DNA of 64,000 bases from CAVVNP01 sp963800235. Lineage in GTDB: Bacteria > Actinomycetota > Acidimicrobiia > Acidimicrobiales > Iamiaceae. Where the stretch lies: assembly GCA_963800235.1 (NCBI GenBank), contig CAWDAD010000001.1, forward strand, positions 744,001-808,000, written 5' to 3'. Position 1 is the stretch's first letter, and every line of letters begins with the position of its first letter. The translations under genes and the position numbers were made by a program. The notes under the pieces were generated by a model, which was not told where the DNA came from, made no database searches, and worked only from the letters and a program-made list of their open reading frames with translations. Positions 1 to 8,782 of this stretch are shown piece by piece.

Positions 1-862
1 CGGTCCAGTCCTCCCACGCCTGCTGGACCCGCCCGGCGTCCCACATCCCGTCGTGGACCACGACCCGGTGGCGGACCCGCAGCGGATCGCCCGCGGCCAC
101 GTCCAACGGCTCGTCCCACAGGAAGGCGGCGTTCACGAAGTTCGACCAGCCCTCGCCGTAGGTGTCGGCCCGGGTGCTGCCGTAGAAGGGCGTCGGGTGG
201 CGCACGTTGCCGGGGTGGTCGAGCAGGGCGATGCCGGCGTCGTGCCGCGACACGTCGGTCCACCGTGACCGGTCCCCGAGCACCCGCTCCCGCTCGACGC
301 CGTCGTCGAGCAGCAGGCGGGTGTCGGTGAGGTCCTCGGCGCCGCGGAAGGTGAGGCCGCCGTAGCCGCCCCAGGTGGTGAACGGCGTCCGGTCGAGGCG
401 GACGTCGACGCGTGGCACCAGCGTCGTGTCGAGGTCGATGGCGTAGGCGGCACCCTCCGGACCGGTCGGCAGGGGGACGTGGGTCCAGCGGCGCTGCTCG
501 CGGATGACGACGGTCTCGCGGTCGGGGCGGATCCAGTCGAGCTCGCCGGCCAGCGACACCCTGCCGTCGTCGCCCTGGTCGACGACGGGCGGTCCGTCGT
601 GGTGGAGCACGCCGTACTCGTCGTACTCCTCCCAGAAGTTCTCCTCGTTGACGAACTTGATGGTGAACCACAGGGCGTGGTGCCAGGGGTGGTCGTCGGG
701 CGCCTCCCGGGTGAGGACCCGACCCGACGGCGTGCGCACCGGGTGGACGAACGGGCGGCGCGACGCCCCCCAGCGGTAGGTCCACAGCCCGGCGACGTCG
801 ATGCCCCCCTCCCCGTCGTCCACCGCCGCCACCGTCGGCCCGGGCCGGTCGTCGGTGCTCAT
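1..862 (-). CDS. DUF6807 (PmoA-like) family protein, 3' end cut by window edge
   Basis: The frame opens at ATG 862 and runs without a stop to the left edge, so about 287 N-terminal residues are visible. A DHPWHHALWF motif near residue 60 and a later W-GGYGGL-FRG stretch match the DUF6807/PmoA-like family. That family is usually found beside sugar dehydrogenases of the Gfo/Idh/MocA type; its chemistry is not settled. The ATG overlaps the stop of the upstream dehydrogenase gene by four bases (ATGA), so it is probably translationally coupled as the last visible gene of a four-gene operon. No signal peptide is seen, which suggests the cytoplasm. A role in carbohydrate or sugar-acid breakdown is inferred only from neighbours. 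Confidence 0.75.
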   Translation of the reverse strand, partial: MSTDDRPGPTVAAVDDGEGGIDVAGLWTYRWGASRRPFVHPVRTPSGRVLTREAPDDHPWHHALWFTIKFVNEENFWEEYDEYGVLHHDGPPVVDQGDDGRVSLAGELDWIRPDRETVVIREQRRWTHVPLPTGPEGAAYAIDLDTTLVPRVDVRLDRTPFTTWGGYGGLTFRGAEDLTDTRLLLDDGVERERVLGDRSRWTDVSRHDAGIALLDHPGNVRHPTPFYGSTRADTYGEGWSNFVNAAFLWDEPLDVAAGDPLRVRHRVVVHDGMWDAGRVQQAWEDWT

Positions 863-2025
863 CGGCGCCACCCCTCGAGGGCGGGATCGTCGTCGGCCAG
901 CGGCATGGGCACCTCTCGCTCCTCGGCGGCGGACACGTAGATGGCGGTGATCAGCTCGAGCAGCCGGCGGCTGTCGTCGAGGGTGACCGGCGGGGCCAAC
1001 CCGGTCGCCCGGGCGGCGGCGTAGCCGGCGAACTGGCCGTAGTAGCCCTCCGGCTCGGATGGGGCCGGTCCGTCGGCGACCGGTCCACCCGGTTCAGCAG
1101 GTCCACGCCGTTCGTCCGACCCGACCGGCTCGTCCTGGTGGTCGCCGCTGGCGCCGATGCCCTCGGCGGCCAGCGCCCGGGCGACGCGCTCCCCGGCCTC
1201 GGTGTCGGCCGGGGTGTAGGTCCACGGGTCGGCGCCGTGGTCGTAGGGCTCGGTGCCCGACTCCGCCGACAGGTGCTGGAAGGTGAACCGCTGGCGGGAG
1301 ATCTCGGCCACCGAGCCGGTGGTGGCGGAGAGCGTGGCCAGCGACCCGTCCGCCCAGCGCAGGATGACCGCCGCGCTGTCCTCGGTCTCGACCGGGTTCA
1401 CCAGCGTCGCTGTGCGGGCCACCACCGAGGACGGCGGGCCGAGCACGAACATGGTCATGTCGAGGTGGTGGCTGGCGTGGCTGACGATGGTGCCGCCCAG
1501 CTCGGTCTCCCACCGTCCGCGCCACGGCGCGGCGTAGTAGTCAGGGCCTCGGGACCAGGCCAGGTCGATGTTGGTCACGTAAGGGCGGCCGGCGAGCCCG
1601 GCGTCGACCAGCCGGCGCAGCCGCTGGATGCCCCGGCCGAAGCGGTACTGCAGGATCGGCATCACCGTCCGACCGGTCTCGGCGGCCACCGCGGCCAGCT
1701 CGTCGACCTGGCGGACCGATCCCACGAGCGGCTTCTCGCAGAACACGTCCTTGCCGGCCCGCAGGCACCGCTCGATCTGCTCGCGGTGCAGGAAGGGCGG
1801 CGTGCAGAGCGACACCACGTCGATGTCGTCGCGGGCCAGCACCTGGTCGAGGCTGGTGGAGGGCTCGACCCCGTCGGCCCAGGTGGCGACGTCGGCCGCC
1901 AGGTCGGCATCGGTGTCGCACACCGTCACCAGCCGGTAGTGGCGGCGCTGGTCGAGGCAGGCCAGGAGGTGCGCCCGGCCGATGCCGAGACCGACGATCC
2001 CCACCCGGATGCGCTCGTCGCTCAT
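859..2025 (-). CDS. Gfo/Idh/MocA family NAD(P)-dependent oxidoreductase
   Basis: 388 residues. The N-terminus carries a Rossmann glycine motif (VGLGIGRAH, residues 9-17), followed by the family's EKPL signature at about residue 95. A C-terminal alpha/beta domain follows, with HASHHLDM as the likely substrate-side segment. The family oxidises or epimerises sugars, inositols and sugar acids with NAD(P). ATG 2025 was chosen because the Rossmann fold begins directly after it and because it overlaps the stop of the preceding gene as ATGA; an in-frame upstream extension would read into that gene. It lies between the old-yellow-enzyme gene and the DUF6807 gene, in one operon. The substrate cannot be read from sequence. 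Confidence 0.85.
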   Translation of the reverse strand: MSDERIRVGIVGLGIGRAHLLACLDQRRHYRLVTVCDTDADLAADVATWADGVEPSTSLDQVLARDDIDVVSLCTPPFLHREQIERCLRAGKDVFCEKPLVGSVRQVDELAAVAAETGRTVMPILQYRFGRGIQRLRRLVDAGLAGRPYVTNIDLAWSRGPDYYAAPWRGRWETELGGTIVSHASHHLDMTMFVLGPPSSVVARTATLVNPVETEDSAAVILRWADGSLATLSATTGSVAEISRQRFTFQHLSAESGTEPYDHGADPWTYTPADTEAGERVARALAAEGIGASGDHQDEPVGSDERRGPAEPGGPVADGPAPSEPEGYYGQFAGYAAARATGLAPPVTLDDSRRLLELITAIYVSAAEEREVPMPLADDDPALEGWRR

Positions 2026-3485
2026 GACGCCTTGGCCCGGCGGATCTCGGCCTTCACCGCCGCCAGCTCCTGGCGCTCGGGCCGGTCCTTGTAGTGGTCG
2101 TCGAGCGGGTAGCAGCCCGACACCAACCCGGCCCGTGGGGCGGTGGTGCAGTCGCTGAAGGTGCGGCACACCCGGCGGCGGTCGAGCGGTCGGCCGGCCA
2201 GCAGGTCGGCGGGGAGCTCCGGGTAGCTGAGGACCATGCGCCCCACGCCGATCGAGTCGGCCCAGCCCTGGGCGACCACCGGCTCGGCCACGTGGCCCAG
2301 CCAGTCCTGCAGGTAGGAGTAGCCCGAGCCGACCACGACCGTCTCCGGCCGGGACCGCTTCAGCTCGGCGGCGGCGCCGATCAGGCGGGTCACGCCGACG
2401 AGCGGGTCCTCGGGCGGCTGGTAGCCGTCGGAGGGCGGGAACCAGGCCGGACGCTGCACGTGGGGGACGTAGTAGGGGCTGCCGGCGGTGACGCAGATGG
2501 CGGTGACGCCCCAGCCGGCCAACCGGTCCACCAGCGCGAGCGGCTCGGTCAGGTCGATGCCGGCGCCGGTGCCGTCACCGCCGAAGGCGTGGCGGTACGG
2601 ACGCCCGCCGCCGGGTAGGTCGTCGGGCGCGCCCACCCCGTCGTCGTCGGCGTGGAACGGCACCAGGTCGAACAGGCTGACCCGCACCCCGACGCCCAGA
2701 CCGGGGGCCCGGTCGCCGATGCCGGCGATCACCTGCTCGAGCAGGTGGGTGCGCCCGGCCAGGTCGCCGCCGTAGCGCCCGCGCCGGTCGACCGCCGCCA
2801 GCAGCTCGTGGCCCAGGTAGCCGTGGCAGGCCTTCACGTCCACGAAGTCGAACCCGGCCGCCTGGGCCCGCACGGCGGCGGCGACGTAGGCCGCGGCCAG
2901 CTCGTCGAGCTCGTCGTCGGAGATCATCCGGACCGGCCGGCCCGCCGGCAGCCGAGGATCGAGCAGCGGGTGGCGCTCGGCGATGACCGGTGCCGGCCCG
3001 TCGGGCGTGGGCCGCGAGAACCGACCGGAGTGGGTGAGCTGCAGGCCGACCACCAGGTCGGCGGGGTCGTGGCCCGCGTCGGCGTGGGCGTCGACCAGGG
3101 CCGAGCGCAGCCCACCGATGGCCTCGCCGTGGCCGTCGGTGTGGATGGTCAGCTGGTGGGGGTTGGCCCGGCCGGTCGGGTCGACCGCCACCGCCTCGCC
3201 GCCCCAGACGAGCTTGGCGCCGGACCGGCCGAACCGCTGCCAGCGGCGACGGACCAGGTCGGTGGGGTGCCCGTCGTCGGTGCCGTCCCAGCCCTCCATG
3301 GGCAGGACGGTGAACCGGTTGCCGGCGGTGCGACCGACGACGTCGAGCGGCTCGGACAGCGGGCTGCCGGGGCCGGAGGTCGGCTCGTCGACGGTCGGCA
3401 GGTCGAGCCCGAGCTCGTCGAGGCGAGCGCGCAGCTCGCCGATGGAGCCGAGCTTCTTGATCTGGGGGTAGCGGGCGCGGGTCAT
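2022..3485 (-). CDS. NADH:flavin oxidoreductase, old yellow enzyme / dienoyl-CoA reductase-like
   Basis: 487 residues. It has the FMN-binding TIM-barrel pattern of the old yellow enzyme family: a QLTHSGR segment, a VDVKACHGYL stretch supplying the active-site region, the RYGGDLAGR motif, and a late VGSGYSY plus IGVGRM phosphate-binding region. A cysteine-containing tail (CRTFSDCTTAP) resembles the cluster-binding part of longer family members, but only the reductase domain is present. ATG 3485 (MTRARYPQ) is the first start giving family-like sequence. The stop overlaps the next ATG (ATGA). It probably reduces an activated C=C or a related bond in the operon's substrate; the substrate is unknown. 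Confidence 0.8.
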   Translation of the reverse strand: MTRARYPQIKKLGSIGELRARLDELGLDLPTVDEPTSGPGSPLSEPLDVVGRTAGNRFTVLPMEGWDGTDDGHPTDLVRRRWQRFGRSGAKLVWGGEAVAVDPTGRANPHQLTIHTDGHGEAIGGLRSALVDAHADAGHDPADLVVGLQLTHSGRFSRPTPDGPAPVIAERHPLLDPRLPAGRPVRMISDDELDELAAAYVAAAVRAQAAGFDFVDVKACHGYLGHELLAAVDRRGRYGGDLAGRTHLLEQVIAGIGDRAPGLGVGVRVSLFDLVPFHADDDGVGAPDDLPGGGRPYRHAFGGDGTGAGIDLTEPLALVDRLAGWGVTAICVTAGSPYYVPHVQRPAWFPPSDGYQPPEDPLVGVTRLIGAAAELKRSRPETVVVGSGYSYLQDWLGHVAEPVVAQGWADSIGVGRMVLSYPELPADLLAGRPLDRRRVCRTFSDCTTAPRAGLVSGCYPLDDHYKDRPERQELAAVKAEIRRAKAS

Positions 3486-3522
3486 GGGCGGGCGGGCCCG
3501 ATCATGGCCGCGGACGGGTCGG

Positions 3523-4485
3523 TCACGACGCGACCGTCCAGCGATCGAGCCGCTCGAGCAGCGCGGCCAGCACCTCGCGGTCGGTGTCGGGCCGACGCGG
3601 CGCCCGGGGGTGCGGGGCGGAGGAGGCGAGCCAGCCGCGGAGCTGCAGGAACAGCGCGGCGTCGTGCTTGTAGGCGGGCACGGGGGTGCGGAAGCTGAAG
3701 GAGCCGAGGGCCTGGAGGTCGTCGTTGCGCTCGGCGAAGGAGGGATCACCGATCGCCCACGCCCGATCCCGGGCGGCGAACAGATCGGGGGCGAAGGCGC
3801 TCAGGCCGAGCAGGTAGTCGCTGCCGTAGCAGATCATGTCGATGGCCAGGTCGTTGCCGGTGAAGACGTGGAAGTCGGGCCGACGTTCGTCGCGCAGGGC
3901 GAGGCGCTCCCACTCCGGCTGGCGGGCCAGCGAGGAGTGCTTGGCGCCGATGCAGCTCGGCACCTCCATGATCCCGGCGTAGGTGTCCAGGTCCCAGATC
4001 CGCCCGCTGGGGGAGAACATGTCGCCCAGCTCGAAGCCGATGAAGCGATCGACCCGCTGCCCGATGGCGCGGTGGGCCTCGACCAACCGGTCGGCCGGCA
4101 GGCCGTTCAGCCCGAAGTTGGGGAAGACGACCGGGACGGCGCCGGCCTCGGCCACGGCCTCGACCGCCTGGTGCTGGCGGTCGGCGTCGTAGGCGGCGCC
4201 GGGCTCGTCGTCGACCCACGCCCCGGCCACGACCATCGTCTCGGACCCGGCCACCTTGGTCGCCACCTGCAGCACGTCGTCGCGCTCGGCCGGGCCGAGC
4301 AGGTTGCCGTAGCCGGTGTCCATGTTCACCGCCGGCGCCAACCCGGCGGCGACGGTGCGGGCGATCAGCGCCTCGAGGGCGACCAGGTCGGGGGCGCCGT
4401 CGTCGGTGATCGGCAGCAGGACCGCCGACACGCCGAGCGGGGCGCGGCCGGGTCGGAGCCGGCTGATCGGGTCGACGGTGGCCAC
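3523..4485 (-). CDS. Dihydrodipicolinate synthase (DapA) family lyase/aldolase
   Basis: 320 residues from GTG 4485, a (beta/alpha)8-barrel of the DapA/NAL superfamily. A GAKHSS segment near residue 182 places the Schiff-base lysine, and a GYGNL stretch near residue 65 lies where the family binds the keto acid. True DapA makes dihydrodipicolinate in lysine synthesis. Here the operon partners (reductase, sugar dehydrogenase, DUF6807) point instead to a catabolic retro-aldol or dehydratase step. It is the first gene of the operon; 37 bases separate it from the next gene. In-frame upstream sequence lacks family features, supporting the GTG. The Walker-free barrel is cytoplasmic. Confidence 0.75.
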   Translation of the reverse strand: MATVDPISRLRPGRAPLGVSAVLLPITDDGAPDLVALEALIARTVAAGLAPAVNMDTGYGNLLGPAERDDVLQVATKVAGSETMVVAGAWVDDEPGAAYDADRQHQAVEAVAEAGAVPVVFPNFGLNGLPADRLVEAHRAIGQRVDRFIGFELGDMFSPSGRIWDLDTYAGIMEVPSCIGAKHSSLARQPEWERLALRDERRPDFHVFTGNDLAIDMICYGSDYLLGLSAFAPDLFAARDRAWAIGDPSFAERNDDLQALGSFSFRTPVPAYKHDAALFLQLRGWLASSAPHPRAPRRPDTDREVLAALLERLDRWTVAS

Positions 4486-4548
4486 GGCTTCGAGTCTGGC
4501 CCATGGGCGCCGACGGCCCGACCGGGGTCGCCGGGCGGCCCGACCGAG

Positions 4549-4578
4549 GTCGGCGGGTCGAGGGTCGGCGGGTCGAGG
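4549..4578. repeat. 15-bp tandem direct repeat (2 copies)
   Basis: Two perfect copies of GTCGGCGGGTCGAGG lie in the 120-base divergent gap between the DapA-like gene and the K+ channel gene, just upstream of the channel start. This is probably a replication-slippage duplication; it could alter promoter spacing for either gene. No clear sigma-factor boxes are visible here. Confidence 0.6.
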
Positions 4579-4605
4579 GCGAGGCATCGGCCGTACCATC
4601 CGGGC

Positions 4606-5175
4606 GTGGGATCACCTCCCGGAGACGCGTCCGGACCGCCGGCGGGCCGCTTCGACGAGCTCACCCCGCGGCAGCGACGCCGGCTGCTCGTGCGCACGCT
4701 GCTCCGGGTCACCGCCATGACCTCCCTGCTACTGGTGCTGTACGTGCTGCTCCCGCTCGACCGGTCCGGCACCGGGGCGTCGCTCGCCTACCTGGTGGTC
4801 GGCGGCGCCGTCTTCCTCGCGACCCTCGTCTGGCAGGTGCAGCGGATCATGACCGACGACTACCCGCAGCTGCGGGCGTTGGAGTCGGTCGGCGTCGCCA
4901 TCCCGCTGCTGATCGTCGTCTTCGCCTCGACCTACGTGGCCATGTCGGCGCACCTCCCGGCCAGCTTCTCCCAGCCCCTCACCCGCATCCGGGGGCTGTA
5001 CTTCACCATCGCCACCCTGTCGACCGTCGGCTACGGCGACATCGTCCCCCGCAGCGACATCGCCCGGCTGGTGGTGATGGTGCAGATGCTGCTCGACCTG
5101 GCGCTGGTCGCCGTCCTGGTCCGCCTGCTCGCCCACGCCGCCCGCCGGGGACTCGAGCGCCAGCGCTCGGGTTGA
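4606..5175 (+). CDS. Potassium channel family protein (TVGYGD filter)
   Basis: 189 residues from GTG 4606. The selectivity filter TVGYGD sits near residue 142 and is preceded by a pore helix (YFTIATLS). Hydrophobic segments at about 32-50, 58-78, 96-116 and 155-178 suggest two helices in front of a KcsA-like helix-pore-helix module. The short, arginine-rich C-terminus has no RCK or cyclic-nucleotide domain, so gating by a cytosolic ligand is not evident. It sits in the inner membrane. It is transcribed divergently from the catabolic operon. The stop codon lies directly before a decayed methyltransferase gene whose 5' end has been lost. Confidence 0.85.
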   Translation: MGSPPGDASGPPAGRFDELTPRQRRRLLVRTLLRVTAMTSLLLVLYVLLPLDRSGTGASLAYLVVGGAVFLATLVWQVQRIMTDDYPQLRALESVGVAIPLLIVVFASTYVAMSAHLPASFSQPLTRIRGLYFTIATLSTVGYGDIVPRSDIARLVVMVQMLLDLALVAVLVRLLAHAARRGLERQRSG

Positions 5176-5179
5176 CGCC

Positions 5180-5745
5180 GGCAGCACGGCTGCCACGTCG
5201 TCGGCGTCGACCTCACCCCGAGCTCTGCGAGGTGGCCACCGACCTCACCGCCCGGGTCGGGCTCGACGACCTGGTCGAGATCCGCCGGGACGATGCCCTC
5301 GACCTGCCGGGGGCCCGACGGCGCCCTCGACGTCGCCTGGACCCAGCAGGTGTCGATGAACATCGCCGACAAGCCGCGCTTCTACGCCGAGCTGCGTCGG
5401 GTGCTGCGGCCCGGTGGGCGCCTCGCCTTCTTCGACCTGCTGGCCGGGCCGGTGCAGCCCATCCACTTCCCGGTCCCTGGGCCGATGACGAGACCGCCAG
5501 CGCGCTGGCGGGGGTGGAGGAGACCCGCCAGCTCGTCACCGACGCCGGTTCGACATCGTGCTCTGGAGGACACGAGCGTCGATGCCCGGGCGTTCTTCGA
5601 GGCGCCCGCCGCCGGCCCCCCGCCCGACCGCCACGTCGGCCTGCAGCTGGTGATCCCGGACATGCCGGCCAAGGCGGCGAACCTCCGGCGCAACGTCGAC
5701 GAGGACCGGCTGGCCCTGGTCCGCTGCGTCGCCACCGCCACCTGA
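5180..5745 (+). pseudogene. Decayed class I SAM-dependent methyltransferase (UbiE-like), 5'-truncated, multiple frameshifts
   Basis: Reading across three frames recovers a methyltransferase: GVDLTP (end of motif I/strand 2), DLVEIRRDDALDLP, then DVAWTQQVSMNI, RVLRPGGRLAFFD (post-I motif) and a C-terminal part ending RCVATAT. The glycine-rich SAM loop and roughly 60 N-terminal residues are missing, because the copy begins directly after the K+ channel stop. At least five single-base shifts are needed: near 5219, 5309-5313 (a G5 run, one extra base), 5475, 5548 and 5571. Truncation plus many indels argues for real decay rather than only sequencing error. It cannot make an active enzyme as written. 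Confidence 0.8.
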
Positions 5746-5775
5746 CCGGGGCGCCCGAGCGCGGTCGATCGACCA

Positions 5776-5809
5776 ACCATCGGGCGGCCGGGCATCGGAC
5801 CCCGATGGT
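5776..5809. terminator. Stem-loop between convergent units
   Basis: A perfect 9-bp inverted repeat (ACCATCGGG / CCCGATGGT) with a 16-base loop lies between the plus-strand methyltransferase remnant and the minus-strand HNH gene, which converge here. There is no T-tract, so intrinsic termination is uncertain. The rest of 5746-5919 shows nothing recognisable. Confidence 0.45.
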
Positions 5810-5919
5810 CAGCGCCGGAGGCCGACCGGAGCCGTCGCATCTCGAACCACGGCGCCCTTCCGAGATGGCGGCAGGCGTCGGGTGACGGGCCGTGCCGGCT
5901 CACGAACGCCGCGGCCGGT

Positions 5920-7125
5920 CTACGGACCTGGACCGACCTGCTCGGCCGAACGGAGACGCCACGTGTAGGGCGACGGGCCGGCGACCAGCTCGTCGGCACC
6001 GGCGGTGACCCGGTCGTGGTGGTGCCGGCAGAGCTTCACCAGCTCGGGGATGGTGGTGCGGCGCGTTTCGGCCCAGCCCGTCGCCGAGGTGGCGTGGTGG
6101 ACCTCGAGCCCGTACCGGGTGTCGCAGACGGCGCAGCTCGGGTAGAGCAGGTCGAGCACCACCAGCATGTGGTCGGTGGGGCTGCGACTGGTCGTGGCCA
6201 TGGTGGCGACGGCCGTGCCGTGACGGAGGAACAGCCGCAGCGTCGCCTCGCCGATCTGCTCACGCACCCACGCCGCCGGCACCGGGCCGATGCCGGCCAG
6301 CTCGCACCGCTCGCCACGAGCGGTCGTGCCCCGGCGGAGGGCCGGCAGATCGATGACCACGTTGATCGCAACCTTCGGCTTCGGTGCCGGGCGGTCGCTG
6401 ACGGCGGCCCCCTGGCGGGAACGGCGGCTGCACTCGACCAGCGCATCGGCCAGGTAGGCCGGCTGGCTCTCGCGCCGCCCCTCGGTGCGGGCCTGGGTGA
6501 AGGCGCCCTGGGCCAACCGCTCGAGCTCGGCCTGCACCTCGGCGCCGAGCGGAGGCGGGAGCTTGGCGTCCATCGTCCACGAACCGTCTCGATCACGGCC
6601 GAACCGGACGGCCCGGGTCGCCTGCTGCCGGGCGGTGCGCTCGGCCTCCTGCTCGGCGGATCGGGCGGCGTCGATCACCCGGTCGGCTCGTCGCCTGGTG
6701 GAGCGGAGCGGCTCGTCGGCCGCCCGGGCCACCAGCTCGTCCTCGGCGCCGGGGTCGGCCCTGGCCGCCGCGGCGATCACCGCGGCCTGCTCGCCCGACA
6801 GCGCGCCGGCGCGCACCGCTCGCTCGAGCGCAGGTCGGTCGACGAGGGACTCGGCGGTCTCGATGGAGCGGGCCGACGCCCCGTAGCGGCCGCCGCTGCG
6901 GGCGGCGTGCCAGGCGGTGAGGTCGCGCTCGCCGTCCCCCGACCAGGCCCCGGTGGCCCGCACCCGGCGCAGGAGCAGCAGCTCGGCACCGGCCAGCACC
7001 TTCTGCATGGCGAGGACGTGTCCGAGGGCGGCGTGCGCATCGGATCCGGCCAGGCGATCGACGTCGAGGTCGACGACGAGCCGATCGAGCTGATCGTGGG
7101 TCGAGCTCCACGTCGTCGCACCCAT
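5920..7125 (-). CDS. DUF222 / 13E12-type HNH endonuclease-domain protein
   Basis: 401 residues. A helical DUF222 region spans about 10-300. A C-terminal HNH zinc-finger nuclease domain follows: C-V-C-D, then GLEVHH, then KLCRHHHDRV. ATG 7125 is chosen over an ATG six bases upstream because the AGGAGG ribosome site ends six bases before it, whereas it would touch the earlier one. The 13E12 repeat family is multicopy in actinobacteria and several members are in the LexA regulon of Mycobacterium tuberculosis. A LexA-like box lies 68 bases upstream here. The family's role is unproven; mobile-element or DNA-damage functions have been proposed. A second member lies at 28.0 kb. Confidence 0.85.
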   Translation of the reverse strand: MGATTWSSTHDQLDRLVVDLDVDRLAGSDAHAALGHVLAMQKVLAGAELLLLRRVRATGAWSGDGERDLTAWHAARSGGRYGASARSIETAESLVDRPALERAVRAGALSGEQAAVIAAAARADPGAEDELVARAADEPLRSTRRRADRVIDAARSAEQEAERTARQQATRAVRFGRDRDGSWTMDAKLPPPLGAEVQAELERLAQGAFTQARTEGRRESQPAYLADALVECSRRSRQGAAVSDRPAPKPKVAINVVIDLPALRRGTTARGERCELAGIGPVPAAWVREQIGEATLRLFLRHGTAVATMATTSRSPTDHMLVVLDLLYPSCAVCDTRYGLEVHHATSATGWAETRRTTIPELVKLCRHHHDRVTAGADELVAGPSPYTWRLRSAEQVGPGP

Positions 7126-7192
7126 GCGCATCCTCCTCTCCGTGCCAACTGCTGTGCGATGGCGGCGGGTGGGGGAAGACACCGTGCCGAGA

Positions 7193-7206
7193 CGAACAAG
7201 CGTACG
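7193..7206 (-). promoter_or_regulatory. LexA/SOS-like box upstream of the HNH gene
   Basis: CGAACAAGCGTACG matches the actinobacterial LexA pattern CGAAC-N4-GTTCG with one mismatch in the right half. It lies 68 bases upstream of the HNH start codon. A closely similar box precedes the second DUF222 gene at 27.97 kb, which raises confidence in both. Confidence 0.5.
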
Positions 7207-7269
7207 CCCATTCGCATATCGGCGCAACCCCGAGCTCGGAGGAACGGGATGGATCGAGCGTCCCGTCGG

Positions 7270-8238
7270 TCAGTCGCCACCGTTGGGAAGGGTCAGGCGC
7301 TGTCCGTCGACCTCGGACCCGATGGTGCCCTCCATGCCACCCGGTGAGATCCGAGCGTCGGCGCGCAGGTAGCCGTGGTGGGCGCCGGAGACGGTCAGGT
7401 CGGCGTGGTAGTGGGTGCTGCCGACGAGGCCGTCGTGGTAGGTCGCGCCCTCGGTGCCGTCGATGACCCGGGCGCCGTCGTCGGAGAAGTGGTCGTAGGT
7501 GACCTCCACCGTGGCGGCGGTCGGGTCGGCGGGATCGGGCGTCCGCACGACGGTCACGTGGCCGCTCACCTCGCCGTCCCGGCTGCCCGGATAGGTCGTC
7601 GGCGGCGGCACGAACCCGGCCAGGTCGGGAGCCCACGTCGCCTCGGGCGTGGCCGTCGGCGCCCGCGGGGCGGCCGCTCGGCGGTCGAGCAGGTCGACGT
7701 AGACCAGCCGGGTGCCGTCGGCCGAGGGGGCGTCGAAGGGGTTGCCCCTGTCCTCCCAGAACAGGGTCTTCGTGCCGTCCGGGCTCCACGTGCCGAGGGT
7801 GCGCCCGTCGAACCCGGACGTGGGCGAGTCGGGGTTGAGCCGCTGGCCACGCCGTCCCTGCTGCTCGGCACCCATCGGGACCAGCCAGGGCTCGAGCAGG
7901 TCCTTGCGGTGGGCGACGAAGAGGTAGCCGAGCAGGACTTCGAGCCCGTCGCCGATGAAGTTGGGGCGCTTCACCTGCGACACCGTCTCGAACAGGCCGG
8001 CGGTCCGACCCGAGAACACCACGTAGGACTTCTGGTCGGGCGTGGTCGAGATGACTCGCTGGCCCTGGCCGTTCGGCGGTGGCCGACGCCACCGCTCGAT
8101 CAGATCGGTGGCCGTTCCGCCGGGGAGGCGTCAATCGCGGCGTCAGCCTGAGCGACGAGCGCAGTCCGGCCCCATCTCGGTCCGGCGGCGTCCGGCTCGG
8201 GCGTCCGGGGTGTGCATCACGCCGGTCACCGCGCTCAT
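7270..8238 (-). pseudogene. Disrupted WD40-like (PD40/TolB-type) beta-propeller protein gene
   Basis: The 3' part (7270-8022) is one open frame of about 250 residues. It contains a TWSPDGTKTLFWED propeller blade and a DGTRLVYVDLL strand typical of PD40/TolB repeats, then a beta-rich C-terminal region. Protein-like sequence continues upstream of GTG 8022 (STTPDQKSYVVFSG) but meets in-frame TGA codons near 8130-8145. An ATG at 8238 overlaps the cupin stop (ATGA) in the same frame, suggesting the original start. Thus either the 5' 110 bases are damaged or translation now starts internally at GTG 8022. Function is unknown; it is probably extracytoplasmic in intact relatives. Confidence 0.5.
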
Positions 8239-8630
8239 CCGGCCGCCACCCCGAGCTTGTCCGCCATGTGGTCGACCACGGTGCGGTGGGCGGCGTGCGG
8301 GCTGAACAGGATCACCTCGGCGTCCTCGACGACGCGGACCGAGTGGTGCGGCGGCCAGTAGAAGAGCTCCTGGCCGGCGATCCGCTCCTCGGGCTGGTCG
8401 GCATAGGTGACGACCAGCTCCCCGCTGATCACGAACCCCCAGTGCGGCGCCGCGCACAGGTCCCGCTCCAGTCCCTGCAGCAGCGGGGCGATGTCGGTAC
8501 CGGCCCCGAGGGAGAACCACTCCCCCGCGATGCCCCCCAGCCCGGCAGCCTCACCGAAGCCCCCGAGCTGGCGAGCCGTGGCACCCGGGACCTGCAGGAC
8601 CACCGGGATCTCCTCCTTGGCGACGTGCAT
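8235..8630 (-). CDS. Small cupin-fold protein
   Basis: 131 residues. A glycine- and beta-rich segment with HWGFVISGELVVTY near residue 70 and ELFYWPPHHSVRV near residue 95 fits a single-domain cupin. Histidines at the start of the first motif and a HH pair in the second could bind a metal, but the canonical pattern is incomplete. ATG 8630 is preferred over the ATG ten bases upstream because a GGAGGAG ribosome site lies four bases before it. The stop overlaps the ATG of the damaged propeller gene. Its ligand or reaction cannot be inferred. Confidence 0.65.
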   Translation of the reverse strand: MHVAKEEIPVVLQVPGATARQLGGFGEAAGLGGIAGEWFSLGAGTDIAPLLQGLERDLCAAPHWGFVISGELVVTYADQPEERIAGQELFYWPPHHSVRVVEDAEVILFSPHAAHRTVVDHMADKLGVAAG

Positions 8631-8782
8631 GTTCTCCTCCATCCATCGTGCGTCCCACCGATCGGGCCGCTTCGGAGAACGATCCACCCGGTGGCCGGCG
8701 GGACGTCTGCCGGTCGTCGGTCAACCGTCGGTGGGCTTCGGCGGCCGCGGCCGGCTGGCGGGGTCTCGGCAAGACTTGCGGC

